Positions 12,301 through 33,554 are shown, counted from the stretch's first letter. The stretch is 64,000 nucleotides of DNA from Juglans regia (GCF_001411555.2 NC_049912.1:26669722-26733721); one strand, 5' to 3'. The notes: generated by a model from the sequence alone, not told the origin. Program-made: numbers and translations.

Positions 12301-15300
12301 AGGGCTCGTTTGGATGTTGAGATGAGATCTCATCTCCTTTCATCTCAACATCCTAACATCACTCAAACATAAACACTTTTCAATTTCAAATCTTTAAAAA
12401 AAAAAAAAAAAAAAAACTTATAAAAAATTTCAAATCTCTAACTTTTTCATCTAATTGTTACAACTTTCCCAAACTTCCAAACAAAACACAAAAAACAAGT
12501 CAACTTTTTTCAAATCCCAAAACAAAAATAATATTAAAAAAAATTATATTCTAACAAGATTTTAACTTTTTAATATTTTTATTCAACTTATTCTCTCTCC
12601 TTTTTCAAAACTCCATAAAACATCTTAACTCAAACCATTTCACTACTATTCACAGATTTTCCATCTCATCTCAACATCCAAACGAGGCCTTAGTCTTCAA
12701 CGGACTGAACATTAAAGATTTTCTTGCATCTATTTCTCGTGCTTGACTAGGTAACTCTTCTTCTATATGTGCTGTGTACTTGGGCTTCGCCTATTCTCAA
12801 TTTTATTAATAAAATTTCATTTACTCATAAAAAAGTAACGGGTGGTCAACCTTTGTTAAAGTTTTATTCAAACACAAGTCGAATTTGAGCTTATCACTAA
12901 ACTATATTTTATGCTCACAAACAATTCAGTCTTTGTTCTTCTTACTTATAAAAAAAATATTAATAATTCATTCTTTGTTGAACAAGTTCAAGTGTATTCA
13001 TGAGCTACTTAATTTTAACAAAAGTAGATTCTTTATATAATATCTTATAACTTTAGTTTCAAATTTTGACAAACCAACGTTGAGTTTTTATAAATATATA
13101 TCACTAATTATATTCCCAAGAATTTAAACAACATCCATTAGGAACTTGATTTCCTCTTATCTTTTTAAATACTTAAAATATTCCTACCTTAAAGTTATAT
13201 TTTTCTATAAAAAAAATTAAAAATAAAGTTATACGAGCCCATTCAAGTTTTACATAAGTTTATCGTTTATAATTTTGTGTTTTCGAACAACTCATTTAAT
13301 AAACGAACTGAGCTGGATTTGAGTTTGGCCAAGCCATTCCCAAGCGGCTTATAAGTAGTCTTTTTAGTTTGTGTTTTTTTAAACAGCCCTAGCTGCTCTG
13401 TGTCTTTTCAAACTCCAACCCCTACCTTAAAAAGATTTTGGCATTGAAAGGTGCACATTAACTTTCTTTGATGCTTTGTTTGCAGCACTTTTTTACATGG
13501 TTGTGGCTTTTAACAATATCAATATTTAATTGTCTTTTATTGCACCAGGTTATTGATGTGGGTGGGAAGGAGTTTAGCTTTACATGCTCGCGAGAAACTG
13601 GCGACCTATGTGACATTTATGAGGAATGCCAAAGTGGTGAAGATGGAAATGGGTTGCTTGTTGAATCTGGGTGTGCCTGGTGGAAGCTGAATGTGAAGCG
13701 TGTATTGGATGAATCAACAACGAAACATGTTAAGATGATGTCAGAGGAAGCTGAACGCAAGCTTAAAGCACGCAAGTATGTCTTCTGATAATCATCCATG
13801 ATGTTTCTCTAATGTTTGGGTTCAATATATAGGGATCATGTGCTTTAGTTCTATTCATAACTTGCGGCTATCAGAAGACATTGTTCAAATTAGTTACAGA
13901 TGTTAATGGAAATATGAAAGAGTTCTGATAATTTACAAATGATAAACAATGTTAAGGCAAAACCCTTCAACGACCAACTTTTTATTGGTTGACAACGATC
14001 TCGCTAGATTTCAGTATCTTGACTTTTCGTGGAAGGCTTAAGTTTTTTTTATGAATAAAAATTCGTGGAAGGTTTAATTACTGTTATACCCTTGAGCTGA
14101 TTGGTTTTTATCTTGCACTTATGTCTTTTAGCACTGTTTTCCTTTTCCCTTGACGACAGAGCCATTGTCTTAGACCCTGGGAACCCACCTTCGAAGAGTC
14201 AGATAAAGGAAATAGCTGCTGTTGAGAGTAAGTTTGTTATTTCTGTTTTCATTTAGACCTAACAACAGAGGCATTGCCGCTGAACACATTGTATAATTCT
14301 CTCTCTCTCTCGCACTCTTTTTGGTCCCTGGCAGCATATTTATTCCTTTTTTATTTTTAGTCTCTATATACTGACTTTAGTGTCTCTTCTGACTTGTTGA
14401 AGTAACCATGTCAATAGTTATGATTCTAAGATCGTTATATGCAGTAACAATAGGATAATATTCCACTATTAGGCTTAATTGGTACTGATTTTATATTCTG
14501 CCAAAAAAAGGAAATACAAACTGTCTGAATTATGTAATCTTCCTGTGTTTCCAGCTAATGCATGGAGGCCTTACAAACAAAAGAAAGAGCCTGCATTTAA
14601 GAAGCGCAAGGTTGAACCACCCCAAGGTGACATAAACCTTTGTAGAGCCTGTAACTATTTCTAATATATTAGTATTCAACATAATGTATCTATCTGCTTT
14701 ATATTCAGAAGTTTAAATAACTATGAGATGCAATTTCTCTATACTGTTTGAACTCTTCTCTATGGCATGTTATTGATTTCCCCCTCTTATTGAACTATAA
14801 TGTCTACTATTCATAGTTGGTGGCCTCCATAAATCTGCCTACAAATCTGGATTATCCTCGACAACTACAGCAAAGAGCAGGCAGACATCTCCATCTCTTC
14901 TATCTCCACCAGAGCAATCAAGTCTTCCAGCAGCTCCACTGGAGAATGCAAATATATCTAAGAGTCATGCGACTATCGAAGATCCAATGCCCTCTCAGCT
15001 CATCAGTAAAGTGAAAGCTGCTCCTACCTCCGAGAAAGAAATCCCAACCAAGACTACTAATGTAGTACGGGAAACACCAGGACGCAAAAGAAATGTTGGA
15101 GCTAAACCAATGGATTTGCAAAGCATGTTGATTAATTTACTCACGGAGAATCCAAAGGGTATGAGCTTAAAGGTATGCATATGAATGCAAGTTTATTGAT
15201 TGTTAAACATGATATATGCTTCAGTTTGGGAACAAACTCATGATTTGATTCTCCATCTCTCCTGTTTTTAGGCCTTGGAGAAAGCTATTGGAGATACAGT

Positions 15301-18300
15301 TCCCAACTCTGTAAAGAAGATTGAGCCAATTATTAAAAAGGTAAGTGGTAAAACATCCTGGATGCTTTTATTGTAAGAATATTAAGTGATCTGATGTCTT
15401 GTCATTAATCTTGAGCTTCAGATTGCAACTTTTCAAGCACCAGGAAGATACTTCTTGAAACCCAGGGTGGAGCTGGAAACCCTCAAGAAACCTTTGTCTG
15501 AAAGCGGAAGGTAAGTGTTGTTTTCTGATATAGATTGGTCGTTCTGGTCATTTTAGCAGTGAAGTTTCCCTTTTTATTCTCTGTTTTTTTCCTTTGAATG
15601 TGTCACGTGAGTCTTCTCTTCATTACCCCAGTTGTTCTCAAGTCTTAACCATCCATCAGCTAAGAATTGATTTTAAAAGTATAAGCAGCTAAGAGCAATG
15701 AGCATATCACATATTACTAGTTACTGAGGAATTGTGTTGGCTGGAGGAATAATTTTATTTCTAAGACAGTAACTAAAGTGAATGAATCTTTCAGGTCATA
15801 TAATTCAATATTGACCCATACTTCCTTTGTGTGCTACTTTCACCACTAGTTTTTGGTACTTCTACCTTCTAATAATGGGAGCCATTACTAGTCTTGTTGT
15901 ATACGTTACTTTTTGGGACTCCATGTTTGTAAAAGCTAATTAAAAATGATGGTTGAGCTATAGCAAAAAGTTTGCGAGAGTTCTCGTATTATTTAGAGAG
16001 TGTTTTCCCCACTCTGTCCAAGTGGATGGATTTCTTTGCGTTCCTTTATGTGGTTATAATGTATCCTTTGATCTTTCTAGTTCTCCAGAAGATAACAGTC
16101 ACCAGATGCCTACTGCTGAGGGCAAACATGGTCAGACACGTGCTGCAGAACCAAGCTTTGAAGAGAAAGTCTCTCCTGATGAATTGGAAGAACCGGGATA
16201 CTTGGGCTCTAAACTTGGAGAAACAACTGCATTGGCAAACATGGAAGTCCAACAACATTCACCTGATCTGTTGGGTGAAAAGATGGGCTCTGATAATAGT
16301 GAAGCGCAAGCTGGCAGCTCTAGCAATAGTGGGAGTGATAGTGATAGTGAAAGTGGCAGCAGTGATAGTGCAAGTGACAGTGGAAGCCATAGTAAAAGCA
16401 GAAGCAGAAGCAGAAGCCCGGTGGGTAGTGGGAGTGGGAGTAGCAGTGACAGTGAAAGCGATGCGTCTTCCAACAGTAAGGAGGGTTCTGACGAGGATGT
16501 AGATATAATGACAAGTGATGATGAGAAAGAAGCCCAACGTAAATTGCAGCCCTCTGAACCTGGATTCTCTTCCTCACCCATTCCATGGAAAAGTACTGGT
16601 GGCAAGACTGTACAGAGTGGAATTGCTGAGAAGCAAGATGATCAAGGATCTGATGCAGTTGAGATTGAAAAAGACTTCCCCAATGTTGAACATGGAACGG
16701 AAATGGCTGTAGAAACTAGGCCGATTCCTGACAAAGAGGGTGGAAAATGGATAGAAGAGACCAAACCATTTTCCCCTGATCATGATGATGTCCCTGAGCA
16801 CCCGAATTATGCAATAAGTTCATCTACGGAAAGGGAAAATGCAGTCAAGGACAGCTTCAAACATGAGCAGTCTGACAGCTCTGAAAGAACATTGAAAGGG
16901 AAACCCAAAAGGGGTTCTGATGTGAAGCACTTCAAAGAGAAATCTGATGGTGCAAAAAGGTTAAAAGCAGATGTCCAACCCTCTATTTCTGGGGTTCGGG
17001 ATGCTCAATTCTCAGAGAGCTCTCACAATTTATCCCCTGATAGATTCGGTGGAAACCCTTATAAGGGTCCTACCATTCTAGCAACAAATAGAGCTGTTAG
17101 GGATGGGAATCCTGATATTGTCTTACAAAAAGGATACAACCAGGTATTTCCTGGAAGATCTAGTTCAGATTTCCAACAATCTGGTCGAAGGTCCTTTGAT
17201 AAAAGCACGAGGACAAAGGTTCCCGATACAGCAGAGAAACCTGATGAGCGTGCTGAGAGCGGCCGCAAATACTCTGAAAGGAATGTTCAAAGTTTCTCTG
17301 TGCAAAAAGATAAACTTTATAGAGATACGCCAAATGATGGCTATGCCAATGAGAAAAAGGTTTCAAAAAATTTCAAAGAAGGTGGTTCTGGTGGCAAACA
17401 ATCAGTGCCATTTGACTCACATTACCGGAAACATGGTGAAGGTGGACAGTTTTCGAGTTCTCTCATGGGATCTTCGCCAAGGGATAATATTACAACAGGA
17501 GTGAATGTATCACCCGTGGTTAATGGGAAAGGCAGTATACTTCAGAGAGAGCTTTCAGACTTGGAGTTGGGTGAACTTCGCGAGCCCTGGCCTGAGGAAA
17601 CACCAGTTAAAAAGAAACTTGAAAGCAAAAACTCTTTTAAACAGTCAGACAATAAACCGTGCTCTTCAGATAACTGGAATTCGGATTCAAGTAAAGGAAA
17701 ACCTGTTGGAAAGACAACTTCAGAATCAGGAAAGCCATCCCCGCCCAATTTAAATTCTGGGCTTTGTAGCAATCTAGAAGGCTCAAATAAAAAGAGGAAC
17801 ACAGAAGATCAGGCTGAAGTTGTGCCACAGTTTAACAAATTGGCAGATGGGAGTAATAAATCTAGACAGAATGAAGTAAAAGCTAGCCAAGGGTTTGGTC
17901 TGGAAAGCTACAGTGAGAGCAATAAGAAAACACCAGTAAGTGCTCCTCAACAGCATGACGCTAAACGAGTGCTAGTTTCTCACTCCATAAAGGAAACCAA
18001 AAAACAAACATCTAATACAATGGTAGAGTTGATTGATGGAAGAAAGGATTCCATTTGGGCCGAGGGAAATAATAGTGATCGTAAGAGAAGGGATTCTTCT
18101 TCTGATGAGAATAGTTGTTCTTATTCCAAGTATGAAAAGGATGAGCCAGAGCTGAAGGGACCAATAAAGGATTTTTCTCAGTAAGTAGACGTGAATTTTA
18201 TGTTGTTAATGGCCATTTAACATGCCACTAATGTTAAGGATTGTTTCTTGTAATTTTCTCATGTGATTTTCTGGTACTGATTCAAATAATGTTTCTCTAA

Positions 18301-19838
18301 TGTCAGGTATAATGAATATGTGCAAGATTTTCGTGATAAGTATGATAGTTATTCTTCCTTGAACAAGATTCTGGAGAGTTACAGGTAGTGTAGAACTCCT
18401 TTTACTCATGTTTGAAGGTGTGATTGCCTTTGATCTTTTGTTACTTGTTTGACAGGGGATTTATATGGCTTTGTGATCTGAAATCGTGTCCACTTAAAAC
18501 TATTTAATACCTGTTATATGTAGGAATGTTTTCCATAAACTGGAAAAAGACCTTAACTTTGCCAAAGGCAGGGATATGGAGAGATACAATGACCTCAAGT
18601 TGCAGTTGATGGAATCCTATCGTCAATGTGGAACGGTATGCTTTTTTCTACAGTTATACATGGTATATTTTGCATTTGTAACATGTATTCAATGTTTGGT
18701 GGATAAAATCAAGCCCATTAAAAAGATTGATCACTCTGTTCGCTTGGTCGGATGCATTATTTCAACAGTATTCTTTTCTACTTTTCTTTTTCAGAACGCC
18801 CTTTGCTTAACCCAGTTGATAGACCTTTATACTTTGGCCTCGTTGTGGGGAGTTGCTTGTATTATATCACTGATTTTAGGGGGCATTGTCTTGTGACTCT
18901 ACTTAAGTGTCGACCAGCACTGGGTAGTTACAATAACATAATTGCCATTTTATATTCAATACAGTAGATGGTGAATTCCAAAGCATTCAACTCATTTCAC
19001 GTGCAAGTAATGAAATTATCTTTTAGACTTGGGCATCATGCTAAAAAATGCTGGCATGAAGCATCTGACTTGAACTTGAACAAGAAAATTGGCAGTAGTT
19101 TCTGAATACTTGGTAGGTGATATGATAGTGCTCAGTTGAAACTTGCATGTGACCACATTATATTTTGTTAGATCTTACCTCTTTTGTGGTTTTATCATTA
19201 TTCTTGAAACTTTGATGGTTATGTGATATACTCTTGAACCTTATAACAATTTTTAGAAAATGGTAAAACTTGATACACACGGGCCATTGAGATGCGTTCA
19301 ATAAAATCGACTTGTGTTTGCGATTGTGCTTTCATCTCAGCTGTCTATTTCTCTTTCTCAAATCTCTGATTGCTCTGTGAATATCATGAGTACAGCCAGT
19401 TGAATTAGCTGTAGTTTCACTGGCAAGTAAACGTACTTATTTGAAGCTCTGCGATTAATAAACCCACTTGAATGGGTTTAGGTTTCTAAGATTTTGTATT
19501 TCGAGGGACATATCTGAGGATTTAGTAAACATATCTTCCGAATCTCAAGTGCTTGCTATCAGAATGAATACGTGCAGCTTTCTTTTTATTTGTCTTATTT
19601 CTTTCTGATCCTGTTTTGACCTTGCAGAGACATAAAAGGCTGAAGAAAATATTTAACGTGCTTCATGAAGAATTAAAGGTGATTCTTCCAAAAGCTTTCA
19701 GTTTTGAGTTATATTTTTTCTTTGTGGTCATTGTTTTTAAAAGTCATGGAAAAAACCCAAAAAGCTGAACATTCATTCATGTTACAGGACCTCAAGCAAA
19801 GGATTAAAGACTTTGCAGTCTCGTTTGAAAAAGATTGA
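9333..19838 (+). CDS. ELL-like RNA polymerase II elongation factor (occludin-homology domain protein)
   Basis: Plant homologue of ELL, a nuclear factor that suppresses pausing of RNA polymerase II within super elongation complexes. Exons: 9333-9710, 13549-13775, 14160-14227, 14555-14626, 14817-15172, 15272-15340, 15422-15510, 16081-18180, 18307-18384, 18524-18635, 19628-19678 and 19788-19838. This gives 1216 residues with all phases closing. The N-terminus starts MYGGSSKLGR; an in-frame ATG at 9276 would add 19 residues and is judged less likely. Residues about 350-415 (DLQSMLINLLTENPKGMSLK...GRYFLKPR) look like the ELL winged helix. The 700-residue exon 8 is mostly disordered and acidic, with a Ser/Asp and Arg/Ser repeat tract coded at about 16310-16500. 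Residues 1120-1216 match the occludin-homology domain (YVQDFRDKYDSY, RHKRLKKIF). Such proteins are sometimes labelled dentin sialophosphoprotein-like because of the Ser/Asp tract. The 3' UTR probably ends near 20270. Confidence 0.9.
9950..10890. repeat. Diverged tandem duplication of about 450 bp in ELL-like intron 1
   Basis: Two consecutive stretches, about 9970-10390 and 10391-10890, align in order. Both contain CCATTGGGCAGCAGTCAA, CAATTTGAAATCAAATGCC, AATTGTTTAAATTC, GAAGCTGGAAGA, TCTGTTTATATTATTC and TCTACGAAAAACTT. Scattered substitutions and small indels show that the event is old. The start of a third partial copy (TGCTCCATGGGTTTCTT) follows near 10868. All of it is intronic. Confidence 0.85.
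10925..11448. mobile_element. PIF/Harbinger-type MITE, TAA target duplication, carrying a nested insert
   Basis: The ends are GGGCTCGTTTGG and CCAAACGAGGCC, flanked by TAA at 10922-10924 and 11449-11451. A 3-bp TWA duplication is typical of Harbinger/Tourist elements. The interior matches the copy at 12302-12689 in opposite orientation (CACTACTATTCACA, AACTCAAACCATTT on the complementary strand). The length is inflated by a SINE-like insertion at about 11061-11250. Confidence 0.8.
11061..11250 (+). mobile_element. SINE-like insertion nested in a MITE
   Basis: This block interrupts the MITE and is absent from its sister copy at 12302-12689. It contains GGTTCAATTCCC, which fits a tRNA-type B box (GGTTCRANNCC), about 40 bases from its start, and it ends in an A-rich tail (CATAAAAACAAAAAACAAAAA). 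A convincing A box was not found. The flanks AAAAATTTGAATAAAAAG and AAAAATTTATAAAG may be a decayed target duplication. Confidence 0.55.
12302..12689. mobile_element. PIF/Harbinger-type MITE, TTA target duplication
   Basis: Inverted ends of about 28 bp (GGGCTCGTTTGGATGTTGAG at the left, complemented at the right end by CTCAACATCCAAACGAGGCC) are flanked by TTA at 12299-12301 and 12690-12692. It is 388 bp long and A-rich inside. It lies in intron 1 of the ELL-like gene, and related copies lie at 10925, 26743 and 50258. Confidence 0.85.
12755..12834 (+). mobile_element. LINE 3'-tail remnant
   Basis: The string GTGTACTTGGGCTTCGCCT, followed by AATAAAATTTC and ACTCATAAAAAA, matches the tail seen at 55185-55280 and the plus-strand LINE end at 33090-33129. 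It is most likely a severely 5'-truncated LINE copy. No target duplication was identified. Confidence 0.45.
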
Positions 19839-20279
19839 GGAGAAAATCTTACGCACTCTTGTATATACAAGAAGGTAAAATATTTTCATTTAGGAAATGA
19901 ATGTTATCCGGGGGATGATCGTGGAAGAACACCAGAAAGGAAGTTATGCTTTGATGTTCAAGGCAGAACATTTTCTTGTGATGTAAGGAACCACATCACA
20001 TCAAGGCCAGTCTTGAAGATCAAGGAACCACATCAGAATGCCAATTTTGCTACAAAGAGGAGAGAGCTCCAGTTAGATTGGATGTCATGTCCATAAGTTT
20101 TGTTCATACCCCCATAATCCCATGTATATGCACATAGTGCCCTCTGTACATTCCCCTTGTACTCAAGACTGGCCTTTTTGTTTTTGTTTGGCCACCTTTT
20201 CTGGGACTGGGAATTTGGACTTGTTTACATAACTTGAATGTTTTTGTACATTTTGCTAGTCCTTATAAAGTGTTCTCCC

Positions 20280-21650
20280 ATTTTCCCGTGTGAGGGGGAA
20301 AAAAGGAAGACTGGGAGATGCGAAAAACTCTTCTTTACTTTATGGAAAGCAGTTGTGATTTCATTACTTTATGGTGCCAATCAGTTGAAACCAAAATTAC
20401 CCAGTGAGGCTGTTTCTCAATCATTTCTTCTTCCGAGGTCTCCGTAGCTGGTTAAAGCAACGTGATTGGCTCAACCAGCCCCCCCAATAAACCAATTTTC
20501 TGTAATTCTTAGGAGAGGTTGGATTTGATTTGATTTGATTTGATTTGAGTTGAGTTGAGTTGAGAGTTAAAAATTGAATAAAATTTTATTTTAAAATTTT
20601 ATAAAAATTAAATTATTTATTATATTTTATAAAAAAATTATAATAATTAAATTATTAATTAAATTATTTTTTTTAATCCCAACCTCTCTTTTACCGGGTC
20701 TAACCTTAAATAACTGAAGAAAGTTGGGTCCCATATGGCCCCCCACCCTAATTGCAAGAGGCTATCTATTATGTTCGTGTAGAATTCTGCGGGTGGCAAT
20801 TGTAGTATGTTTTTTAATGTTGTTGTACTAGGGAGGACCCATTTCTGACTGAAAAGGTCTGCCCAAAGTGATGGCAAGCAATGAACGGCCTCTACCTCCA
20901 CAGCCTTTGAGCCTCGGAAGTTGCAGCAAAGTCTGTAGGTTTGGATAACGAGTTGAAGTAAAAATTAAATAAAATATTATTATTATATAAAAATTTAAAT
21001 TATTTATTATATTTTATTTAAAATTTAAAGGCTCAAATATCCTTACATAATTTTTTTTAATGGAATAATTAGTTTCAGAGCTCACGGTTCAATATTCTGC
21101 CTCCTATTACAAAGGACAAACCGATTGAACTGAAATATTATTTTTATTTTAATCATGTTTGTTATATTTAATATAAAAAAAATTTCTTAATCAATTACTA
21201 TTTATTATTTTATATTTTATAAAAAATATCTCAATATTTTATAAAAAATTTATAGATGTAAAATATAAAAATGAATAATGACTGATGTATAATATTTATT
21301 TTTAATATAATATATTAAATACTAAGTTATAAGGATATTTGGACTGATAGATCTAGTTTTTTTATTTATACAATCTAGATCAGTAATAGAATTGTTTTCT
21401 ACTTAAGATATTAAATACTTTTTATATAAATATTTAATACTTAAAACTATTTAGAATATACTACATTATTAAATGCGTCTAAAACTATGAGGCTATAAAG
21501 TTTTTATTTTTTATTTTTTACTTGCCTTGTCGTCTCACCCCAGAATTTGCACAAGAAAAAGAAAAGAAGAGAAAGGGTAACAATTAACAATAAATAATTG
21601 CGGTTATGTAGTGACTAGTCCAAGAAAACTCCCATAAAAAGCTTCTCCCT
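20280..21650. other. Intergenic region after the ELL-like gene
   Basis: It holds a MITE at 20511-20690, then unique-looking sequence to about 20940 with no recognisable gene, then very AT-rich DNA to 21540. Around 21140-21300 the text ATGAATAATGACTGATGTA resembles repeats near 34230-34360 and 44950-45090, probably a low-copy AT-rich MITE family. Nothing codes for protein. Confidence 0.55.
20511..20690. mobile_element. Short MITE with a pentamer microsatellite
   Basis: The ends AGGAGAGGTTGGATT and AATCCCAACCTCTCTT are inverted copies with one mismatch and a small offset. Next to the left end is a (TTGAT)n(TTGAG)n run, and the rest is AT-rich. No clear target duplication. This type of terminal GAGAGGTTGGATTTGA repeat suggests a non-autonomous DNA element. 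Confidence 0.6.
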
Positions 21651-21873
21651 TTTATCTTCTACTTCCACAAATCTTTCCGTAACCAGTGAATATAGGAGGA
21701 AGAATCTGAGTCAGGAAGAGCACGATCTAACTCTCTAGTTTTCGTCGTTTGAGAAATTTACAACTGTAAAAGAACGAGTTTTGGAGAAGAAACTTAAAAA
21801 ACAGTGCTCAAGGACCAGCCTGAGAGTACTACTTGGGAGGGTCAGAGTTCATATTTTCTGTAGTATAATTAAG
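21650..21873 (+). other. Probable 5' UTR exon of the NADP-GDH-like gene
   Basis: A stretch of moderate GC content precedes a good donor (AATTAAG|GTAATT at 21873/21874). The next acceptor is TTAACAG at 22791, which opens the first coding exon. The sequence has stops in all plus frames and is read as leader. The transcription start was not determined. Confidence 0.5.
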
Positions 21874-22858
21874 GTAATTGAAGATATTCTTTCTTTTAAC
21901 TTCTGGGTATACCTTAAGAGTGGGAAATAAGTTATCAATAGTGGAGAATCAACGATGATTGCTGGTTTAGTTCCGAATTCTTAATTCTTGTCTGTGAGTT
22001 CGTGGGTTTTGAATAATTGTAGATTTTTTGTTAATGTTTTTTAGTTTTGGGTGTAATTGACTGGTCCCTTGGATTAGGTGATTGATTCAATTTGGATTTT
22101 AGAGTGCTTTTTGAGGACTCTAGTTTGGATACTAAGAAAATTGAGCAGTATATAATTGGGTTTCCTGGTTTTTGTTGCCTTCCTTCCTAAAAATTTTCCT
22201 AAAACATATCTAATTGATGTGCTAGGCTCACTTGCGGATTTTTTTTTTCTCGCCAAAGAGCTGCAGATATATGATTTATGAAAATGGCCGTGAAACCATT
22301 GAAAATGAGTTTTGAATTTTACTTGTCAAAAAATAAAACAGATAGGATTTATGAAATTCTTTTTTTAGCTTGTCCGTGAAAATCAAAAGGGTTTTATCGG
22401 AGGAATAACTCCAAATAGATGGGGAAAACTGAGTATTGGTGCTAGAGATAACTGGGAAGCTTTAAGAAATTTTCTGATTTAAGGTGCCACATTTACTTTG
22501 AATTTGGATATAGACCAGTTGACTATTTATCTTATGGCACTAAATTAATGTGATATTCGACTATTTATCAGTTGGATGGATAGGTACAGTTTTGTTCGTT
22601 GCATTTGAAGTGTGACCAACTAAAGATTATAGATATTATTAGGTTCAGTTTAGTATAGTTTAGTATTGATCCCAGTTAATTTTTTCTTAAAACCTTTAAC
22701 TCGTTTTCTTTTTTGAAATTGATTTATATCTTAATCAGTTGAATGGTACAGTTTTAGTCATGTGAGCGATGCGTTGTCTTTCTGTTAACAGATTGGAGGA
22801 TTTTAAGGTGTTGGTCAAATTGTCATGCTGCATGTTGCGACCAATAAGTGGAGTAGGG

Positions 22859-31114
<8,256 letters not shown>

Positions 31115-32650
31115 AACCGAAGAATACTCTTACAATAATTCTCGTGCTTCCCAGATTTGATTTCTGTCATCTGCCCCTATTCATGTCAAGGAGATGTGCA
31201 TCTCATTATTGGTGGCAAGCTGAAGATCAGATTGATGATAGATACCATGCGGATTTCAAGATCCAATCTTTGAAGTTGACGACAGGAAATCATTAAAAGC
31301 ATGGCATATTTCTTTGTAACATATTTGTAATGTAATGGGAAAGGACTTGGAAAAGGGTAATTTGTGCAGAACAATTGAGACACTTGATGCAAGAAAAATG
31401 TGTGGTAGATCTAGTGGATAGAATATAAATTAAGGGGTTGGCAATTGTTCTTGGCCCACATGAGATGCCTCGATGACTGTTACCATATTGTGAACAGATA
31501 TTTGATTGATTAGATAGGAAATAATATCAAAATAATATATTGCTGTTTTCACCTCGTTACTTTCTTGGAGCATTGCTCAGAAGTAGTGCTATTTGGTGTC
31601 TTCTAGTTGCTGGTGGTATCTGCTTTATTTTCATACACTGCGAGCTCTCATCAGACGAGCCATGCAATATTGCAATGTGGCCAACTTAAAATACACGTCC
31701 ACAAAAAAATAAAAAGTCTGTCGTGTAAATATACATAATGTGCATGAAGTCTAAAAGGAAAAATGCATGTGCTCTATGTAGCAATTTGATTAGGTAAATG
31801 ATTTATACAGTAATATGATATGCAAGTTCGTACTCTTTTTAAAAAAAGTAGGTAAATTTAAAACTCATGTATAAATATTTGCTTTTTAATAGTGGGTTTT
31901 ATTATTTTTCAAAATAAGTGAACAAAACTTGTACACTCTAAAACTATATATAGTATTACTCATTTCAAAGCGATTACGCGGCGTTTACATACTTTACAAT
32001 TGTATATATAATAACTTTTTTTTTAGCCTTTAGGTAATCTTTGCGAGGGCACACATAATCCATCATCTTATATTTTGGGAGGAGCTCTATTACAACCATC
32101 GAAAAAGTAAATCGAATGAGTCTATCGAATAGTGTATTTCATTTTTTTATTTTCTTTTACTTTTTCATATATTTTTGTAATCATCATAAATATTTATTTA
32201 AAAAATAAAAAATTCATAATATTATTAAAAACAAAATTTAATCATTAAATTGAAAAAAAAAACCATTCGATAGACTCATTCGGACCCAACGCATTTCTGT
32301 TTTGCGAGATCAAACTCTTGTCCAAGACACATTCCATCAGGGAAATCTTGACACGTCAGTCGGGGTCAGAGTTTATTTAATTCTCAATCCTATTGATATA
32401 ACAATAACATACACGTGAAGCTCCTTGTTTTATTAATTAAACTAAATAATAACTGAATTTTAGGAAAATTAATAATACGATGGCAACCATACTTTGTGTT
32501 TTGAATTGTAAATTAAAATAGATATTGTTGTTTTTCATTTTGGATTTTGTCATTCCATTTACATGGACTTGTAGGACACACTTTAAGTAGAATTAGTTAA
32601 ATGAACTTTTTTTTTTTTTTTTTTTAAATACGACAATTGATATGATTAAA

Positions 32651-33129
32651 ATGGTGGAGTGGTGTTTTCATGTATAAGAAAAATGGCAAGTCAATTGATC
32701 ATTTATTCTTACATTGTGATGTGACTATGGAGTTATGGGTTGTGATTCTTAGTAGAGCTGAAATGAGTTGGATTATGTCAATTAGAGTGGTGGATTTACT
32801 AGCATGCTGGAATAAGCAACATAGAAGCTCTTAGTTGGCAACTGCGTGGAAGTTGATTTCTTGATGTATTATGTGGTGTTTATGGATAGAAAGGAACGAG
32901 CGGTGCTTCAACGACAAAGAACAAACTGTTGAGGATATTTGGAAATTGTTTGTCTACTCTGCTGTAATGGTTCTCGGCTATTGTCCTCAAGGGAGGAAAT
33001 GCTCATGAGTTTTTGTTTTCTTTTCAAATTTTTATAATGTAATTAGGTGTTTCTTTTATATTCTTCATGTTTACATTAGTTTTGTCTAGTTTCTTTAAAT
33101 AAAACTCTTCTTACTTATAAAATATATAT
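32651..33129 (+). mobile_element. 5'-truncated LINE copy with 11-bp target duplication
   Basis: ATATGATTAAA occurs at 32640-32650 and 33130-33140, directly bordering the insert. The insert codes, with stops, for the zinc-binding and C-terminal part of a LINE ORF2 (DHLFLHCDVTMELW, then MWCLWIERNERCF) and ends AATAAAACTCTTCTTACTTATAAAA followed by an AT repeat. It is an independent insertion of the LINE lineage seen at 349-4969, on the opposite strand. Confidence 0.85.
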
Positions 33130-33485
33130 ATATGATTAAAGATAATAAAATTTATGAGTAATAACAATATTTCTCATAAATTAATTGTCAATTTTAGTAT
33201 TTAAGAGGTCATATTAAGAGATCGTTATAGCATGGGGATGAAGAGCAATGCTAGATACAGTCTTTATTTAGAGACTGTAATACAAGCTGCATTGCCTAAG
33301 TAATTTTATCTTTAAAATTTTTAAAAATTACAAAATTATTCCTCCTTAAATGATGTTTTTTCTCATTTAATAAAATGACTTGTACATACAGTTCTCAAGT
33401 GGAGATTGTAAATAGAATTTCTCGGGAATGAAATACAATTTTCCTTGAAGGTATTTTCTTGTTGAGTTTCAAGTAATGACAAGTG

Positions 33486-33489
<4 letters not shown>

Positions 33490-33554
<65 letters not shown>
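33490..33554 (+). repeat. 65-base poly(A) run
   Basis: An uninterrupted A-run, by far the longest in the window. No retroelement body was recognised immediately upstream, so it may be an expanded retroposon tail or plain slippage. The length is likely to be unreliable in any assembly. Confidence 0.9.

Noticed and set aside
16132..16605. Minus-strand open frames opposite the Ser/Asp tract of the ELL-like gene
   Set aside because: Leu-rich shadows of a low-complexity coding repeat, with no domain and no splice context.
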